A stretch of DNA of 64,000 nt, taken from assembly GCA_022241605.1 (NCBI GenBank), contig JAKOMQ010000012.1, forward strand, positions 52,806-116,805, read 5' to 3'. The translations under genes and the position numbers were made by a program. Each line of letters starts with the position of its first letter. The stretch's first letter is position 1. Positions 54,217 to 63,337 of the stretch are shown one piece after another. The notes beneath the pieces were generated by a model. The model made no database searches, had not been told where the DNA came from, and worked only from the letters and a program-made list of their open reading frames with translations. The stretch is from Aquimonas sp. (GTDB lineage Bacteria > Pseudomonadota > Gammaproteobacteria > Xanthomonadales > Xanthomonadaceae).

Positions 54217-54347
54217 GCCGGGGCTGCCTGTAGGGTCGTCACCGGCCTACACTCGAAGCGCCGCAAGTGGACCGGCGCGCACCCTCGCCGTTCGATCGGA
54301 TCGGCGCTGGCGCTGCCGCGGTGGAACATGTCATTGCAGGAGTGGGG

Positions 54348-55868
54348 ATGAGCAGCCAACTGCCGCAACGTGGAAGCCCGGCCGAGCGGGTCGCTTTCGA
54401 GGCCCTGCAGGCCCGCCTGCCCGCCCTGTTCCGTGAGGTCTTTGGCAGCCGGCGTGCATCGCGCACCGTGGTGGTGGTGCCGGGGCTCTCGCTGGACGCT
54501 GATGTTCTGGCCACCATCGCCGGGGTGCGCCACTACGAAGAGCGCATGTTGGGCATGTTGATGCTGCTGCGCCTGCCGAATACACGCGTGGTCTATGTCA
54601 CCAGCGAGCCGCTGGCACCGGCCGTGGTCGACTACTACCTCGGCCTGCTGCAGGGCGTGCCGCCCGCACATGCGCGACGCCGGCTGCTGTTGTTATCCGC
54701 CTTTGATGCCTCGCCCGAGCCACTGGCACGCAAGCTGCTCCTGCGGCCGCGCCTGCTGCAGCGGCTGCGCGAGGCCATCGGCGATCCGGCCAGTGCCCAT
54801 CTTTCGGTATTCAACGCCACCGCTGACGAGCTCAGTCTGGCGGTGGCGCTGGGCATACCTCTCTACGCCTGCGATCCGGCACTCGCCCACTGGGGAGGCA
54901 AATCCGGCAGCCGCCGGGCCTTCCGCGCCGCCGGAGTGCCGCTCAGCGACGGCGCGGAAGACCTGTCCGACCTGCACGCTGCCGCCGAGGCCATCGAAGC
55001 CCTGCGGCAACGCCAGCCCGGCCTGCGCCGAGTAGTGCTAAAAATGAACGAAGGCTTCTCGGGCGAGGGCAATGCCTTGCTTTCGCTGGAGGGCCTGAGC
55101 GCAGGTCTGCCGGCGCTGCAGAAGGCGCTGCTCGGCAGGCTCAAGCCCGAGGCCAAGGGCATGAGCGCCGAGCGCTATGCCGAGCTCTACGGCCACGCGG
55201 GCGGTATCGTCGAAGCCTGGATCGAGGGGGACGGCAAGCGCAGCCCCTCGGTGCAGCTGCGGATCAATCCGCTGGGCGAGGTCGAGCTGATTTCGACCCA
55301 TGAGCAGGTGCTCGGCGGCGATTCCGGGCAGGTATTCCTGGGCAGCAGCTTCCCGGCTGACCCGGCTTATGCCTGCGAGCTGCACCGCATGGGTCGCGCC
55401 GTGGCCGAGGTGCTGCGCGACGCCGGCGTGCTCGGGCGCATGGCCATCGACTTCGTGTCGGTGCCGCAGGCCGACGGTGGCTGGCGCCACCATGCCATCG
55501 AGATCAACCTGCGCAAGGGCGGCACCACGTTGCCGCTGCAAATGCTGCAGTACCTCACCGACGGCCGCTACTGCGAGCACAGCGCGCGCTTTCTCACCCC
55601 ACTCGGCGTCGAGCGCTGCTACCAGGCCAGCGATAACCTGATCAGCCCACTCTTCCGCGGCCTGCTGCCGGAGGATCTGATCGATCTGCTGGTCGAGCAC
55701 CAGCTGCACTTCGATCCGACCCGGCAGAAAGGCACGGTGTTCAATCTGATCGGCGCGCTGTCCGAGCACGGCAAGCTCGGTCTGGTCAGCATTTCTGAAA
55801 ACCCTCAGGAGGCCCACGCCGGGCTGGAGCGCGTGCGTGCCCTGCTGGAGCAGGCAAACTCGGGCTGA
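54348..55868 (+). CDS. ATP-grasp ligase, PGM1-like
   Basis: RBS aggag before MSSQLPQRG; RRVVLKMNEGFSGEGNALLSLEG; IVEAWIEGDGKRSPSVQLRINPLGEVELISTHEQVLGGDSGQVFLG; AIEINLRKGGTTLPLQMLQYLTDG. Confidence 0.82.
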   Translation: MSSQLPQRGSPAERVAFEALQARLPALFREVFGSRRASRTVVVVPGLSLDADVLATIAGVRHYEERMLGMLMLLRLPNTRVVYVTSEPLAPAVVDYYLGLLQGVPPAHARRRLLLLSAFDASPEPLARKLLLRPRLLQRLREAIGDPASAHLSVFNATADELSLAVALGIPLYACDPALAHWGGKSGSRRAFRAAGVPLSDGAEDLSDLHAAAEAIEALRQRQPGLRRVVLKMNEGFSGEGNALLSLEGLSAGLPALQKALLGRLKPEAKGMSAERYAELYGHAGGIVEAWIEGDGKRSPSVQLRINPLGEVELISTHEQVLGGDSGQVFLGSSFPADPAYACELHRMGRAVAEVLRDAGVLGRMAIDFVSVPQADGGWRHHAIEINLRKGGTTLPLQMLQYLTDGRYCEHSARFLTPLGVERCYQASDNLISPLFRGLLPEDLIDLLVEHQLHFDPTRQKGTVFNLIGALSEHGKLGLVSISENPQEAHAGLERVRALLEQANSG

Positions 55869-56024
55869 ATTGCGCTTCGGTGAGGGTCCAATGCCCGCTG
55901 CGTCAGGGGCGGCCCGTCACCCAACCAGATCCGGAGAGGCGATGACAGCGGAATGCGCTCGGCGCGCTGTTGTCACGGGCGACCAGCGGCGGCCGCAATC
56001 AGCGGCTGGCTGCGACGCATGTTC

Positions 56025-56762
56025 TCAGTGCCGCTTGCGGTTGAAGCTGGGCAGCCCGCATTCGATCAAGGGGCGACCGAGCCGCTCCGGCTGCAGGATC
56101 CGCAGATCGCGGCCATGGACTTCAATGACGCCTTCGTCCTGCAGTACGCCGAAGCCGCGGCTGACGGTTTCGATGACGATCCCGAGGTAGCTGGCGATCT
56201 CCTGCCGGCTCATGTCGAGGTGCAGGCGCAGGTGCGGCAGGCCGAGCCTCTGGTGGCGGCGGCTAAGCTGCGCCAGAAACAGGCTGATCCGCTCAAGCGC
56301 CTGCTTGTGGCCGAGGATTTCCATATGGTCCTGGTCAAGAGCGACACCGCGGCCCGCAAGACGCAGCAGGCTGTGCTGCACACCGGGCACGCTGCGGGCA
56401 GCGGCTTCGAACGGCTCCAGCGCCACCTCGCAGACTTCGCTGTCGACCAGGGCGAAGATGCTGTTGCGGTAGCGTCCATGGAACAGGGCGCCGAGCCCGA
56501 TCAGCTCCCCGGCGAGATGAAAACCCATCACCTGCTCGTTGCCGTCGGCATCGGTCGATACTGACTTCAGGCTGCCCTGCATCGCCACGAACAACCCGCG
56601 CATGGGGCTCCCCGCATGCACCAGGGCCTCGCCCGCGGCCAGCCTGCGGTGCCGGCCATGGGCTTCGTGCAGGCGGTCAATGGCGGCGGCCGGCCACTCC
56701 AGCGTGGTGGAGAGCTGCCGCACCAGCAGGGTTGCGCAATCAGGGAGCGTGACGACGGACAT
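56025..56762 (-). CDS. CRP/FNR-family regulator, FNR-like but lacking the N-terminal Cys cluster
   Basis: QVMGFHLAGELIGLGALFHGRYRNSIFALVDSEVCEVALEPF; HTH MSRQEIASYLGIVIETVSRGFGVLQDEGVIEVHGRDLRI. Confidence 0.9.
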   Translation of the reverse strand: MSVVTLPDCATLLVRQLSTTLEWPAAAIDRLHEAHGRHRRLAAGEALVHAGSPMRGLFVAMQGSLKSVSTDADGNEQVMGFHLAGELIGLGALFHGRYRNSIFALVDSEVCEVALEPFEAAARSVPGVQHSLLRLAGRGVALDQDHMEILGHKQALERISLFLAQLSRRHQRLGLPHLRLHLDMSRQEIASYLGIVIETVSRGFGVLQDEGVIEVHGRDLRILQPERLGRPLIECGLPSFNRKRH

Positions 56763-56861
56763 GCGGGCGGCGGGCTCCACGGAGGAACGCGTTCAAGCCT
56801 ACTCGCGCCCGCGCTCGCCTGTCGACCCGGCATTTGCGCCAAGCTCGTGGCCTGACTTGGC

Positions 56862-58007
56862 CTACAGCAATGCGGAAGGCCGTTCGCCGCGCTCGTAGAC
56901 CACGTGCGCGCGGCCCACGATCAGCGCATCCAGCCGCCCCGCGCGATCAAGGTCCTTGTTGGCGTAAGGCAACTTGTGCAGCACGTAGCGCATCGCGTTC
57001 AGGCGTGCGCGCTTCTTGCAGTCGCTCTTGATCACCGTCCATGGCGCGTCCGCAGTATCGGTCTGGATGAACATCACTTCCTTGGCGCGGGTGTACTCCT
57101 CCCATTTGTCCAGCGAGGCGGTGTCCACCGGCGACAGCTTCCACCGCTTGAGCGGATGCGAGGCGCGCTCCTTGAATCGGCGGCGCTGCTCCCTGCGGCT
57201 CACGCTGAACCAGAACTTGATCAGGTGCACGCCGCTGCGCACGAGATGGCGCTCGAATTCCGGCACCTGCCGCATGAACTCGTCGTACTCGGCGTCGCTG
57301 CAGAAGCCCATCACCCGTTCCACCCCGGCGCGGTTGTACCAGCTGCGATCGAACAGCACGATCTCTCCGCGGGTTGGCAGGTGCTCCACGTAGCGCTGGA
57401 AGTACCACTGGCCCTGCTCGGTCAGCGTGGGCTTCTCCAGCGCCACCACCTTGGCGCCACGCGGGTTCAGGTGTTCCATGAAGCGCTTGATCGTGCCGCC
57501 CTTGCCGGCCGCGTCGCGACCCTCGAACAGGATCACCACGCGTTGCCCCGTCTCCTTCACCCAGGCCTGCAGCTTGAGCAGCTCCACCTGCAGGCGGAAT
57601 TTCTGCTTTTCGTAGGGCCCCCGCCGCAGCAGGTTCAGATAGGGATAGCCGCCTTCGCGCCAGTCTGTCGCCAAGACGTCGTCCGGATTCGGGGTCTCCG
57701 GCAGTTCGGGCTGCTCCAGCAGGGCCTCGCGCAGTGCGCGAGCGTCCTCCGGGTCGGCGCCCTCGATCAGGCTGCGCAGGGCGTGGGCGCGTTCGAGTGG
57801 ATCGCCGCCCGGCACCTGCTCCAGCAGGGCTTTGGCCGCTTCCACGATGTCGGACTCCGCCGCCACCGCGCGGATGTCGGCGGTGCGGCGCGCAATATCC
57901 CCGGCCCGCAGCCGCGGCGGCACGTCGCCCCGTCGCGTCGGGCGGACCTCGTCGGCGACGGTTTCGGCGGCGCCTGCGGCTGGCTTGCGTCGTGAACCTG
58001 CGGCCAT
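56862..58007 (-). CDS. ppk2: Polyphosphate kinase 2
   Basis: VVILFEGRDAAGKGGTIKRFMEHLNPRGAKVVAL; GEIVLFDRSWYNRAGVERVMGFC; FWFSVSREEQ-like segment; PWTVIKSDCKKRARLNAMRYVL. Confidence 0.93.
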   Translation of the reverse strand: MAAGSRRKPAAGAAETVADEVRPTRRGDVPPRLRAGDIARRTADIRAVAAESDIVEAAKALLEQVPGGDPLERAHALRSLIEGADPEDARALREALLEQPELPETPNPDDVLATDWREGGYPYLNLLRRGPYEKQKFRLQVELLKLQAWVKETGQRVVILFEGRDAAGKGGTIKRFMEHLNPRGAKVVALEKPTLTEQGQWYFQRYVEHLPTRGEIVLFDRSWYNRAGVERVMGFCSDAEYDEFMRQVPEFERHLVRSGVHLIKFWFSVSRREQRRRFKERASHPLKRWKLSPVDTASLDKWEEYTRAKEVMFIQTDTADAPWTVIKSDCKKRARLNAMRYVLHKLPYANKDLDRAGRLDALIVGRAHVVYERGERPSALL

Positions 58008-58261
58008 GCTGACTCCTCATTGATAACGCTTGGCTTGGCCTCGCACTGTAGCCAAGCCGCAGGCGTCGCGCCTGCGGCGGGTCGATCCCGTTTGGTTTGC
58101 CGTGGCAGTGCGAGGGCGTTGGGGCCATTCATGCGCAAGGCCCCCGCGCGCTGCGCGCAGGGCTGCTGCGACGCGGCTCCGGCAGCGCGCGTCCGCCGCT
58201 TAACTGCCGAGCCCTCGCGCGCGAACACGGGACAAGTACCGAAGCCTCGCAAAAAAGGCAC

Positions 58262-58285
58262 AAAAAACCCCGCGGATTCGCGGGG
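58262..58285 (-). terminator. Rho-independent terminator on minus strand
   Basis: Minus strand CCCCGCG-aatc-CGCGGGG-TTTTTT. Confidence 0.8.
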
Positions 58286-58303
58286 TTGGGTGCAGCATCG
58301 ACC

Positions 58304-58329
58304 TGGTGGCTATGGGTGGACTCGAAACC
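58304..58329 (-). tRNA. tRNA 3'-end fragment (elongator tRNA-Met-like), putative att remnant; not a complete tRNA
   Basis: Minus strand GGTTTCGAGTCCACCCATAGCCACCA: T-loop TTCGAGTCC, acceptor CATAGCC and ACCA as in many elongator tRNA-Met genes. No D-arm or anticodon arm upstream. Terminator lies immediately downstream. Confidence 0.5.
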
Positions 58330-58542
58330 GCGCCTCAGGCCATTGATTTAACTGGCTTGAGACGGGTCAGATTCGTCTGCTACCCCCACGGAATCCCCAA
58401 CTTTTTTGGGCCTAAATGGGACCTGAATTGGGTGGCTGCGCGCCCCGCAGGCGGTCGATTCAAAGTGCTCCTGCGCAGCATCCGCAGCGCCTGACGCGAC
58501 CTGTTCCTGCACATTCGCGCGATGCTGATCTCTGGCCGGCGG

Positions 58543-59679
58543 TCAGGGTAGCGCACCGTTTCCGAACGCCCGTGGATCTTCTCGGCTGAGCCTCTCGGTG
58601 GCCTCGCTGTGGCCAGCGCCTGCAGTGCGACGGGTTGCGGCGGATCGGTACTCATGAACTCTCCGCTTCAACCACCTCCCGATGGCCCCCTTCCGGGGGC
58701 CGCAGTGACGAAGCCTCGCCTGGGCCTGCAAGTTCGCTGCTGCGCGCTCCACGGTGCGCAGGGAGCAGCCCAAGGCTGCCGCGACATCGGCCAGGCTGAG
58801 TTCGGGCTGGGCGCGCAGCAGGCGCAGCACCTGATCTGCGGTTGAAACCCGGCGCTTTGCCGGCTTTCTGCTGCCAGTTTCTACCGACATTTCCACCGTC
58901 GTTTCTACCGACATCTGTGCAGCGATTGCCTCGCGCAGGCTGTCGGCGATGGCCTGCAGCATGAACTCGACAAAGCCGCTGCAGTCGCTGCTGGCATCGG
59001 CCTCCGCCAGCGCCGCGTAGTAGCCCTGCTGCCGCTGGCGCACAACGCTTTCCACCGGCAGCCAGGCCAGCATGGGCTGCCAGCGGCTCAGGATCAGGGT
59101 CTGCCACAGCCGCCCCATGCGACCGTTGCCGTCCGGGAAGGGGTGGATGAACTCGAACTCGTAGTGGAATGCCGTGGACGCCACCAGCGGGTGGGCACCG
59201 CTGCGGCGCAGCCAGCCCTGCAGTTGCTTGATGAGCGAAGGCACGCGACTGGCCGGTGGTGCCATGTGCAGCAGCCGCCCGCCGCGAAAAATGCCGACAT
59301 CACCCGCACGCAGCTGGCCGGGGCCGTCCACCAACCCGCGCATCAGCAGCGCATGTGCCTCAAGCAGGTCCGCCAGCCGGTGCGGTTGCCAGCGCTCCAT
59401 CGTTTCATAGGCCGCAAAGGCGTTGCGGACTTCCTGGATCTCCCGCGGCGAGCCCAGCACGGCCTTGCCTTCCAGCACCGCCGTCACCTGCTCCAGGCTC
59501 AAGGTGTTCTGCTCGATCGCCAGCGAGGCCTGCAGCGTACGGATGCGGTTGTCGCGGCGCAGGTCCGGCGCCAGCGCGCCGCGATGCGCGGCCTTCCAAG
59601 CGCCGAGCTGCTCGGCGATATCGGCCACTAACGCGGTGATGCGGTGGTCGAGCTGGAAGGGGGGCTGGTAGGTGGTCAT
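58543..59679 (-). CDS. Fic family protein with C-terminal wHTH
   Basis: Fic motif HPFPDGNGRMGRLW; N-terminal inhibitory-type motif SLAIEQNTLS; C-terminal helix-turn-helix SLADVAAALGCSLRTVERAAANL. Confidence 0.92.
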   Translation of the reverse strand: MTTYQPPFQLDHRITALVADIAEQLGAWKAAHRGALAPDLRRDNRIRTLQASLAIEQNTLSLEQVTAVLEGKAVLGSPREIQEVRNAFAAYETMERWQPHRLADLLEAHALLMRGLVDGPGQLRAGDVGIFRGGRLLHMAPPASRVPSLIKQLQGWLRRSGAHPLVASTAFHYEFEFIHPFPDGNGRMGRLWQTLILSRWQPMLAWLPVESVVRQRQQGYYAALAEADASSDCSGFVEFMLQAIADSLREAIAAQMSVETTVEMSVETGSRKPAKRRVSTADQVLRLLRAQPELSLADVAAALGCSLRTVERAAANLQAQARLRHCGPRKGAIGRWLKRRVHEYRSAATRRTAGAGHSEATERLSREDPRAFGNGALP

Positions 59680-59780
59680 GGCCAGTCACAGGCTTGGAAG
59701 GCAGATCGTGCAGGCTTTCGGTCTTGCTGCGGCGCCTTGCCCCTACCGAAAGCGTCCGTCCTCGCTGCTAGAGTGACGCA

Positions 59781-59975
59781 ATGGCCAGCCTCGCCAAGAC
59801 CAACAAGTATCTCGCCACGGCCGAGCAGCGGAAGCAGGTGGTGCGTATCAGTATCGCCACCTCCTCGGCTATCGATGGGATCCACGCGCCCTTCAGGCAG
59901 CCCAAGGCTGCGAAGAAAGCGCCTGCCGAAGGCAGTAAGGCCGTCAGAAAGGGCAGCAAGCCTCCCAAGACGTAG
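59781..59975 (+). CDS. Small basic protein with SSAIDG motif, divergent from fic
   Basis: 64 aa: MASLAKTNKYLATAEQRKQVVRISIATSSAIDGIHAPFRQPKAAKKAPAEGSKAVRKGSKPPKT. No obvious RBS. Confidence 0.5.
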   Translation: MASLAKTNKYLATAEQRKQVVRISIATSSAIDGIHAPFRQPKAAKKAPAEGSKAVRKGSKPPKT

Positions 59976-60014
59976 TGCGCACACGCAACGAGGCTTCGGG
60001 CTGGGTCCCTGCAA

Positions 60015-60137
60015 TCAGCGAGCTGATTGCCTGCCATTCTCTCGGGTAGGGGGCAACTGCTCCTCCTGGAGGTCCGACCTATCGCGCAACAGGCTGTCGA
60101 TCCACTCGTCGTGGATCTCGTCGATCCAGCGTGCCTT
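60015..60137 (-). pseudogene. PIN-domain toxin remnant (N-terminus lost)
   Basis: Minus frame KARWIDEIHDEWIDSLLRDRSDLQEEQLPPTRENGRQSAR*, resembling the internal region of PIN toxins (RWT.EIHDEWI..LL..R.DL..E.L..TRE). In-frame stop immediately upstream. Confidence 0.6.
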
Positions 60138-60151
60138 TTAGTTCGCCACGC

Positions 60152-60610
60152 TCAGTAGCCCATGCCGAGCTCTTGTGCGTCGCGGGCCAGCTCATCCAGC
60201 ACTGTCTTGCGGTTGACCTGCGAACGGGCGCGGTACTCGATCAGATCCTTAAACATCACGCGCCGGTGGGTTCCTACCTTGCGGAACGGCAGCTCGCCAG
60301 CTTCCAGCAATCCGACAAGGAACGGCCGCGAGACGTTGAGGAAGTCAGCGGCCTCCTGGGTGGTCAGCTCGGCATGGATGGGGACGATGCTGACCGCATT
60401 GCCGCGGGCCATCTGCGCCAGGATGTCGACCAGCATCCGCAGCGCCGACACCGGCACCTCGATCTCCTGGTCGCCATCGATCACCCGCAGCCGGACGGCA
60501 GCGCCGTGGCCAATGCAGGCCGCCAGCAGACGACTGCTCTCGCCGGCAAGGCGGGCCTCCTGCTCGGTGGGCAGCTGGGAGGGAAGTGGCGTGGTGACTA
60601 CCGCATTCAT
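60152..60610 (-). CDS. Excisionase/MerR-type HTH antitoxin (partner of PIN toxin)
   Basis: [72 protein letters not shown]. Confidence 0.85.
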   Translation of the reverse strand: MNAVVTTPLPSQLPTEQEARLAGESSRLLAACIGHGAAVRLRVIDGDQEIEVPVSALRMLVDILAQMARGNAVSIVPIHAELTTQEAADFLNVSRPFLVGLLEAGELPFRKVGTHRRVMFKDLIEYRARSQVNRKTVLDELARDAQELGMGY

Positions 60611-60886
60611 GGCCTTATCCCCGCGGGGAGGTGGATGGTGAAGCAGGCACTCAATCGAATCATGCGAAGCATCCGAAACGAAAGGATCGCCGACGGCCAC
60701 ACCGGGGCGCCGTCCGGGTCAGACTCCGGCCAACTGATGGGAGGTGTCGACTCAAGGGTCAGCCCCACGCGGCCTTGCATCTGCGACGCACTGCCAACTA
60801 AAGATCAGCTTAGATTCTCGGGTAAGGCCGCACCGAGCTCACCCAACATAAGCCAGAGCTTAGATTTACTATCGCTCGCGCATGGC

Positions 60887-60928
60887 TTAGTTTCTCCTGC
60901 AGGCCGCCGTCGGCACGCCGGAAACTAA
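60887..60928. promoter_or_regulatory. Inverted repeat upstream of hipB, candidate HipB operator
   Basis: TTAGTTTC (60887) ... GAAACTAA (60921), immediately before hipB. Direct repeat AGCTTAGATT at 60807 and 60857. Confidence 0.5.
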
Positions 60929-60948
60929 ACCCACTCGGGGATCCCGCC

Positions 60949-61182
60949 ATGGATCGCGCCATCCGCACCGCCGAAGACCTGGGCCGCCTGATCCGCGATC
61001 AGCGCAAGCGGCAGGGTCTGCGTCAGACCGATCTGGCCGCCATCATCGGCGCAAGCCACGTGTTCGTGGGCGATGTCGAGAAGGGTAAGCCCAGCGTCCA
61101 GCTCGGCCGCGTGCTGCGCCTGCTCGACGAGTTGGGGCTTGAGCTGCACCTATCGGTGCCGGATGCAGAGGGTTCCGACTGA
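60949..61182 (+). CDS. hipB: HipB-like XRE antitoxin
   Basis: LGRLIRDQRKRQGLRQTDLAAIIGASHVFVGDVEKGKPSVQLGRVLRLLDELGLEL; overlaps hipA. Confidence 0.88.
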   Translation: MDRAIRTAEDLGRLIRDQRKRQGLRQTDLAAIIGASHVFVGDVEKGKPSVQLGRVLRLLDELGLELHLSVPDAEGSD

Positions 61183-62453
61183 TGGCTGAGTCACTGCGGT
61201 CTCTGCAGGTCTGGTTCCGGGAGCGGCCGGTGGCGGTGCTGGATGACGCGGGCTCGCACTGGTCGCTGAGCTATGGCGAAGTCTGGCGCGAGGCCACCGA
61301 CAGTTTCGACCTGTCGCCGGCCCTGCCGCGCGTGCAGGGCCGCATCGAAGACGGCGGTTCGCAGCGCCCGGTGCAGTGGTTCTTCGACAACCTGCTGCCC
61401 GAGGAGGGCGCGCGCGAACTGCTAGCGCAGGAGGCGAAGCTGCCTCAGGCCGACGCCTTCGGGCTTCTGACCTACTACGGCGCGGAGTCCGCCGGCGCGC
61501 TCACCTTGCTGCCGCACGACACCGTCCCCGCTGCTGGAGGGCTGCAGTCTCTACCAGACGCCGAGCTCTCGCGCCGCATCCGCGCCCTGCCGCGGGAATC
61601 CCTCAGCGGCAAGGCGCCCAAGCGCATGTCGATGGCCGGCGCCCAGCACAAATTGCCGGCCGTCCTGCTGGGCGATGAGCTCTATGAGCCCGTCGGTGCA
61701 GCGCCATCGACTGTCATCCTCAAGCCCGACCACGTGCAGGTGGAGCAATACCCGCACACGGCGGCGAACCAGTGGTTCTGCATGCGTCTCGCCAAGGCTG
61801 TCGGCCTGCCGGTGCCGGACGTCTTGCTGCGCTATGTGCCCGAGCCCGTCTACGCCGCTGCCCGCTTCGACCGCGAAGGGGAATGGCCACACGTGCAGCG
61901 CCGCCACGTGCTGGATGCCTGCCAGTTGCTGTCGCTGGATCGCGTGTTCAAGTATCAGCAGTCCACGCCGGACACCCTCGGGCGACTGATCTCGCTGTGT
62001 CGCGAGAAGGCGCGCACCCGACTCGCCCTGCTGCGCTGGAGCCTGTTCAACGCACTCATCGGCAACGGCGATGCGCATTTGAAGAACCTGTCGTTCTACG
62101 TGGATGCCAAGGGCATCGCGCTGGCGCCCCACTATGACCTGCTCTCGACCACCAGTTACGCGGCACCCGGCGCCTGGGGCGCGGCCGAACTGTCGGTGAG
62201 GATGGGCGTAGCGCGCTGCTTCGGCGAACTGCGGCGCGCAGATGTCCTGAACTTCGGCGAAGCCCTAGGCCTGCCGCCAAAGCTCACGGGCGAACTCTTG
62301 GACAACCTGCTGCAAGCGCTGCGCAACGCAGCGGCTGAGATGCTCGCTCGCCTCGAACTTGGCGAGGAACCGGTTCGCCATCCCGGTGAGCATCGCCAGC
62401 TGCGGCTGATCGTCGGCGGCGCGCTCAAGGACATGGCGCGGCAGCTCGGGTAA
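61182..62453 (+). CDS. hipA: HipA-like kinase toxin
   Basis: MSMAGAQHKLPAVLL (phosphorylated-Ser loop region), NALIGNGDAHLKNLSFY, IALAPHYDLLSTTSY. Confidence 0.93.
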   Translation: MAESLRSLQVWFRERPVAVLDDAGSHWSLSYGEVWREATDSFDLSPALPRVQGRIEDGGSQRPVQWFFDNLLPEEGARELLAQEAKLPQADAFGLLTYYGAESAGALTLLPHDTVPAAGGLQSLPDAELSRRIRALPRESLSGKAPKRMSMAGAQHKLPAVLLGDELYEPVGAAPSTVILKPDHVQVEQYPHTAANQWFCMRLAKAVGLPVPDVLLRYVPEPVYAAARFDREGEWPHVQRRHVLDACQLLSLDRVFKYQQSTPDTLGRLISLCREKARTRLALLRWSLFNALIGNGDAHLKNLSFYVDAKGIALAPHYDLLSTTSYAAPGAWGAAELSVRMGVARCFGELRRADVLNFGEALGLPPKLTGELLDNLLQALRNAAAEMLARLELGEEPVRHPGEHRQLRLIVGGALKDMARQLG

Positions 62454-62507
62454 GCCCGAATGACATCGAGCACATAAGACTGCTGTTGCTCGCTTGCCGC
62501 CCTCAGC

Positions 62508-62999
62508 TCAGGCGGCCTGGTTGATGCTCTCGATCAGCTGGATCAGCGCAGAGGCTTCGGCGTCGGGGAACAAGCCATCCAGCCCCTCGTGATGGACCGC
62601 GGTGAAGGGAGCTTCGTAGAGCTGCCCCGGATCAATGGCGCCGCTGGCGGTGAGCCGGTCGATGATCATTTCGACGAAGCGGATCTGTGCGCTGCTGTAG
62701 CGGCCTTGGTCAAGGAAGCGCGCAAAGGCCTCCTTGGCCGCGCTGCGATCCAGCCCGACCAGGCTGCGGATGAAGCGCGGCAGCGAGACCCCTTCTCCAT
62801 AGCACTCGACGAAGCGCTGCCGGCTCTCGGCGGCCTCGGCCTGGAACAGGAAGTGCTCCAGTTGCTCTAGGTCGGTCGGAGTCAACGGCTTGTTGAAGCG
62901 CAGCCTGCCGACGGCCACGTGGTCGGCGTGCTTGCGGATGAAACTCTCGACCTTGCGCTTGTACTGCGCGAGGTTGATACCCGTGCTGAAGTCGTTGCG
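62508..62999 (-). pseudogene. Type I restriction HsdR C-terminal fragment, truncated by IS
   Basis: DFSTGINLAQYKRKVESFIRKHADHVAVGRLRFNKPLTPTDLEQLEHFLF...RSLVGLDRSAAKEAFARFL...IDPGQLYEAPFTAVHHEGLDGLFPDAE, an HsdR C-terminal (EcoEI_R_C-like) signature. Helicase and nuclease domains absent. Confidence 0.8.
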
Positions 63000-63070
63000 T
63001 AAGCTCCCCGGAACGGTGGACACAGGTTTCTAGAACTTTCTGGCAAGGTTTCCCCAGCCAGGAGGTTCAG

Positions 63071-63337
63071 ATGCGCAAGTCGAAGTTCACCGAGACTCAG
63101 ATCGTCTCGATCCTGAAGCAGGCCGATGCAGGTTTGCCGGTCAAGGATCTCTGCCGTCAGGCCGGGATCAGCGTGGCGACGTACTACCAGTGGAAGTCGA
63201 AGTTCGGCGGCATGGAAGCCTCGGAGCTCAAGCGCGTGCGTGAGCTCGAGGAGGAAAACAGCCGCCTCAAGCGCCTGTACGCCGACCTTGCGCTGGAGAA
63301 CTCGGCGATGAAGGACCTGATCGCAAAAAAGTTGTAG
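63071..63337 (+). CDS. IS3-family transposase OrfA
   Basis: MRKSKFTETQIVSILKQADAGLPVKDLCRQAGISVATYYQWKSKFGGMEASELKRVRELEEENSRLKRLYADLALENSAMKDLIAKKL. Confidence 0.93.
   Translation: MRKSKFTETQIVSILKQADAGLPVKDLCRQAGISVATYYQWKSKFGGMEASELKRVRELEEENSRLKRLYADLALENSAMKDLIAKKL

Noticed and set aside
58304-58390. Complete tRNA on minus strand
   Set aside because: Only the 3' end looks tRNA-like. No 5' acceptor strand complementary to CATAGCC, no D-arm and no anticodon stem could be found.
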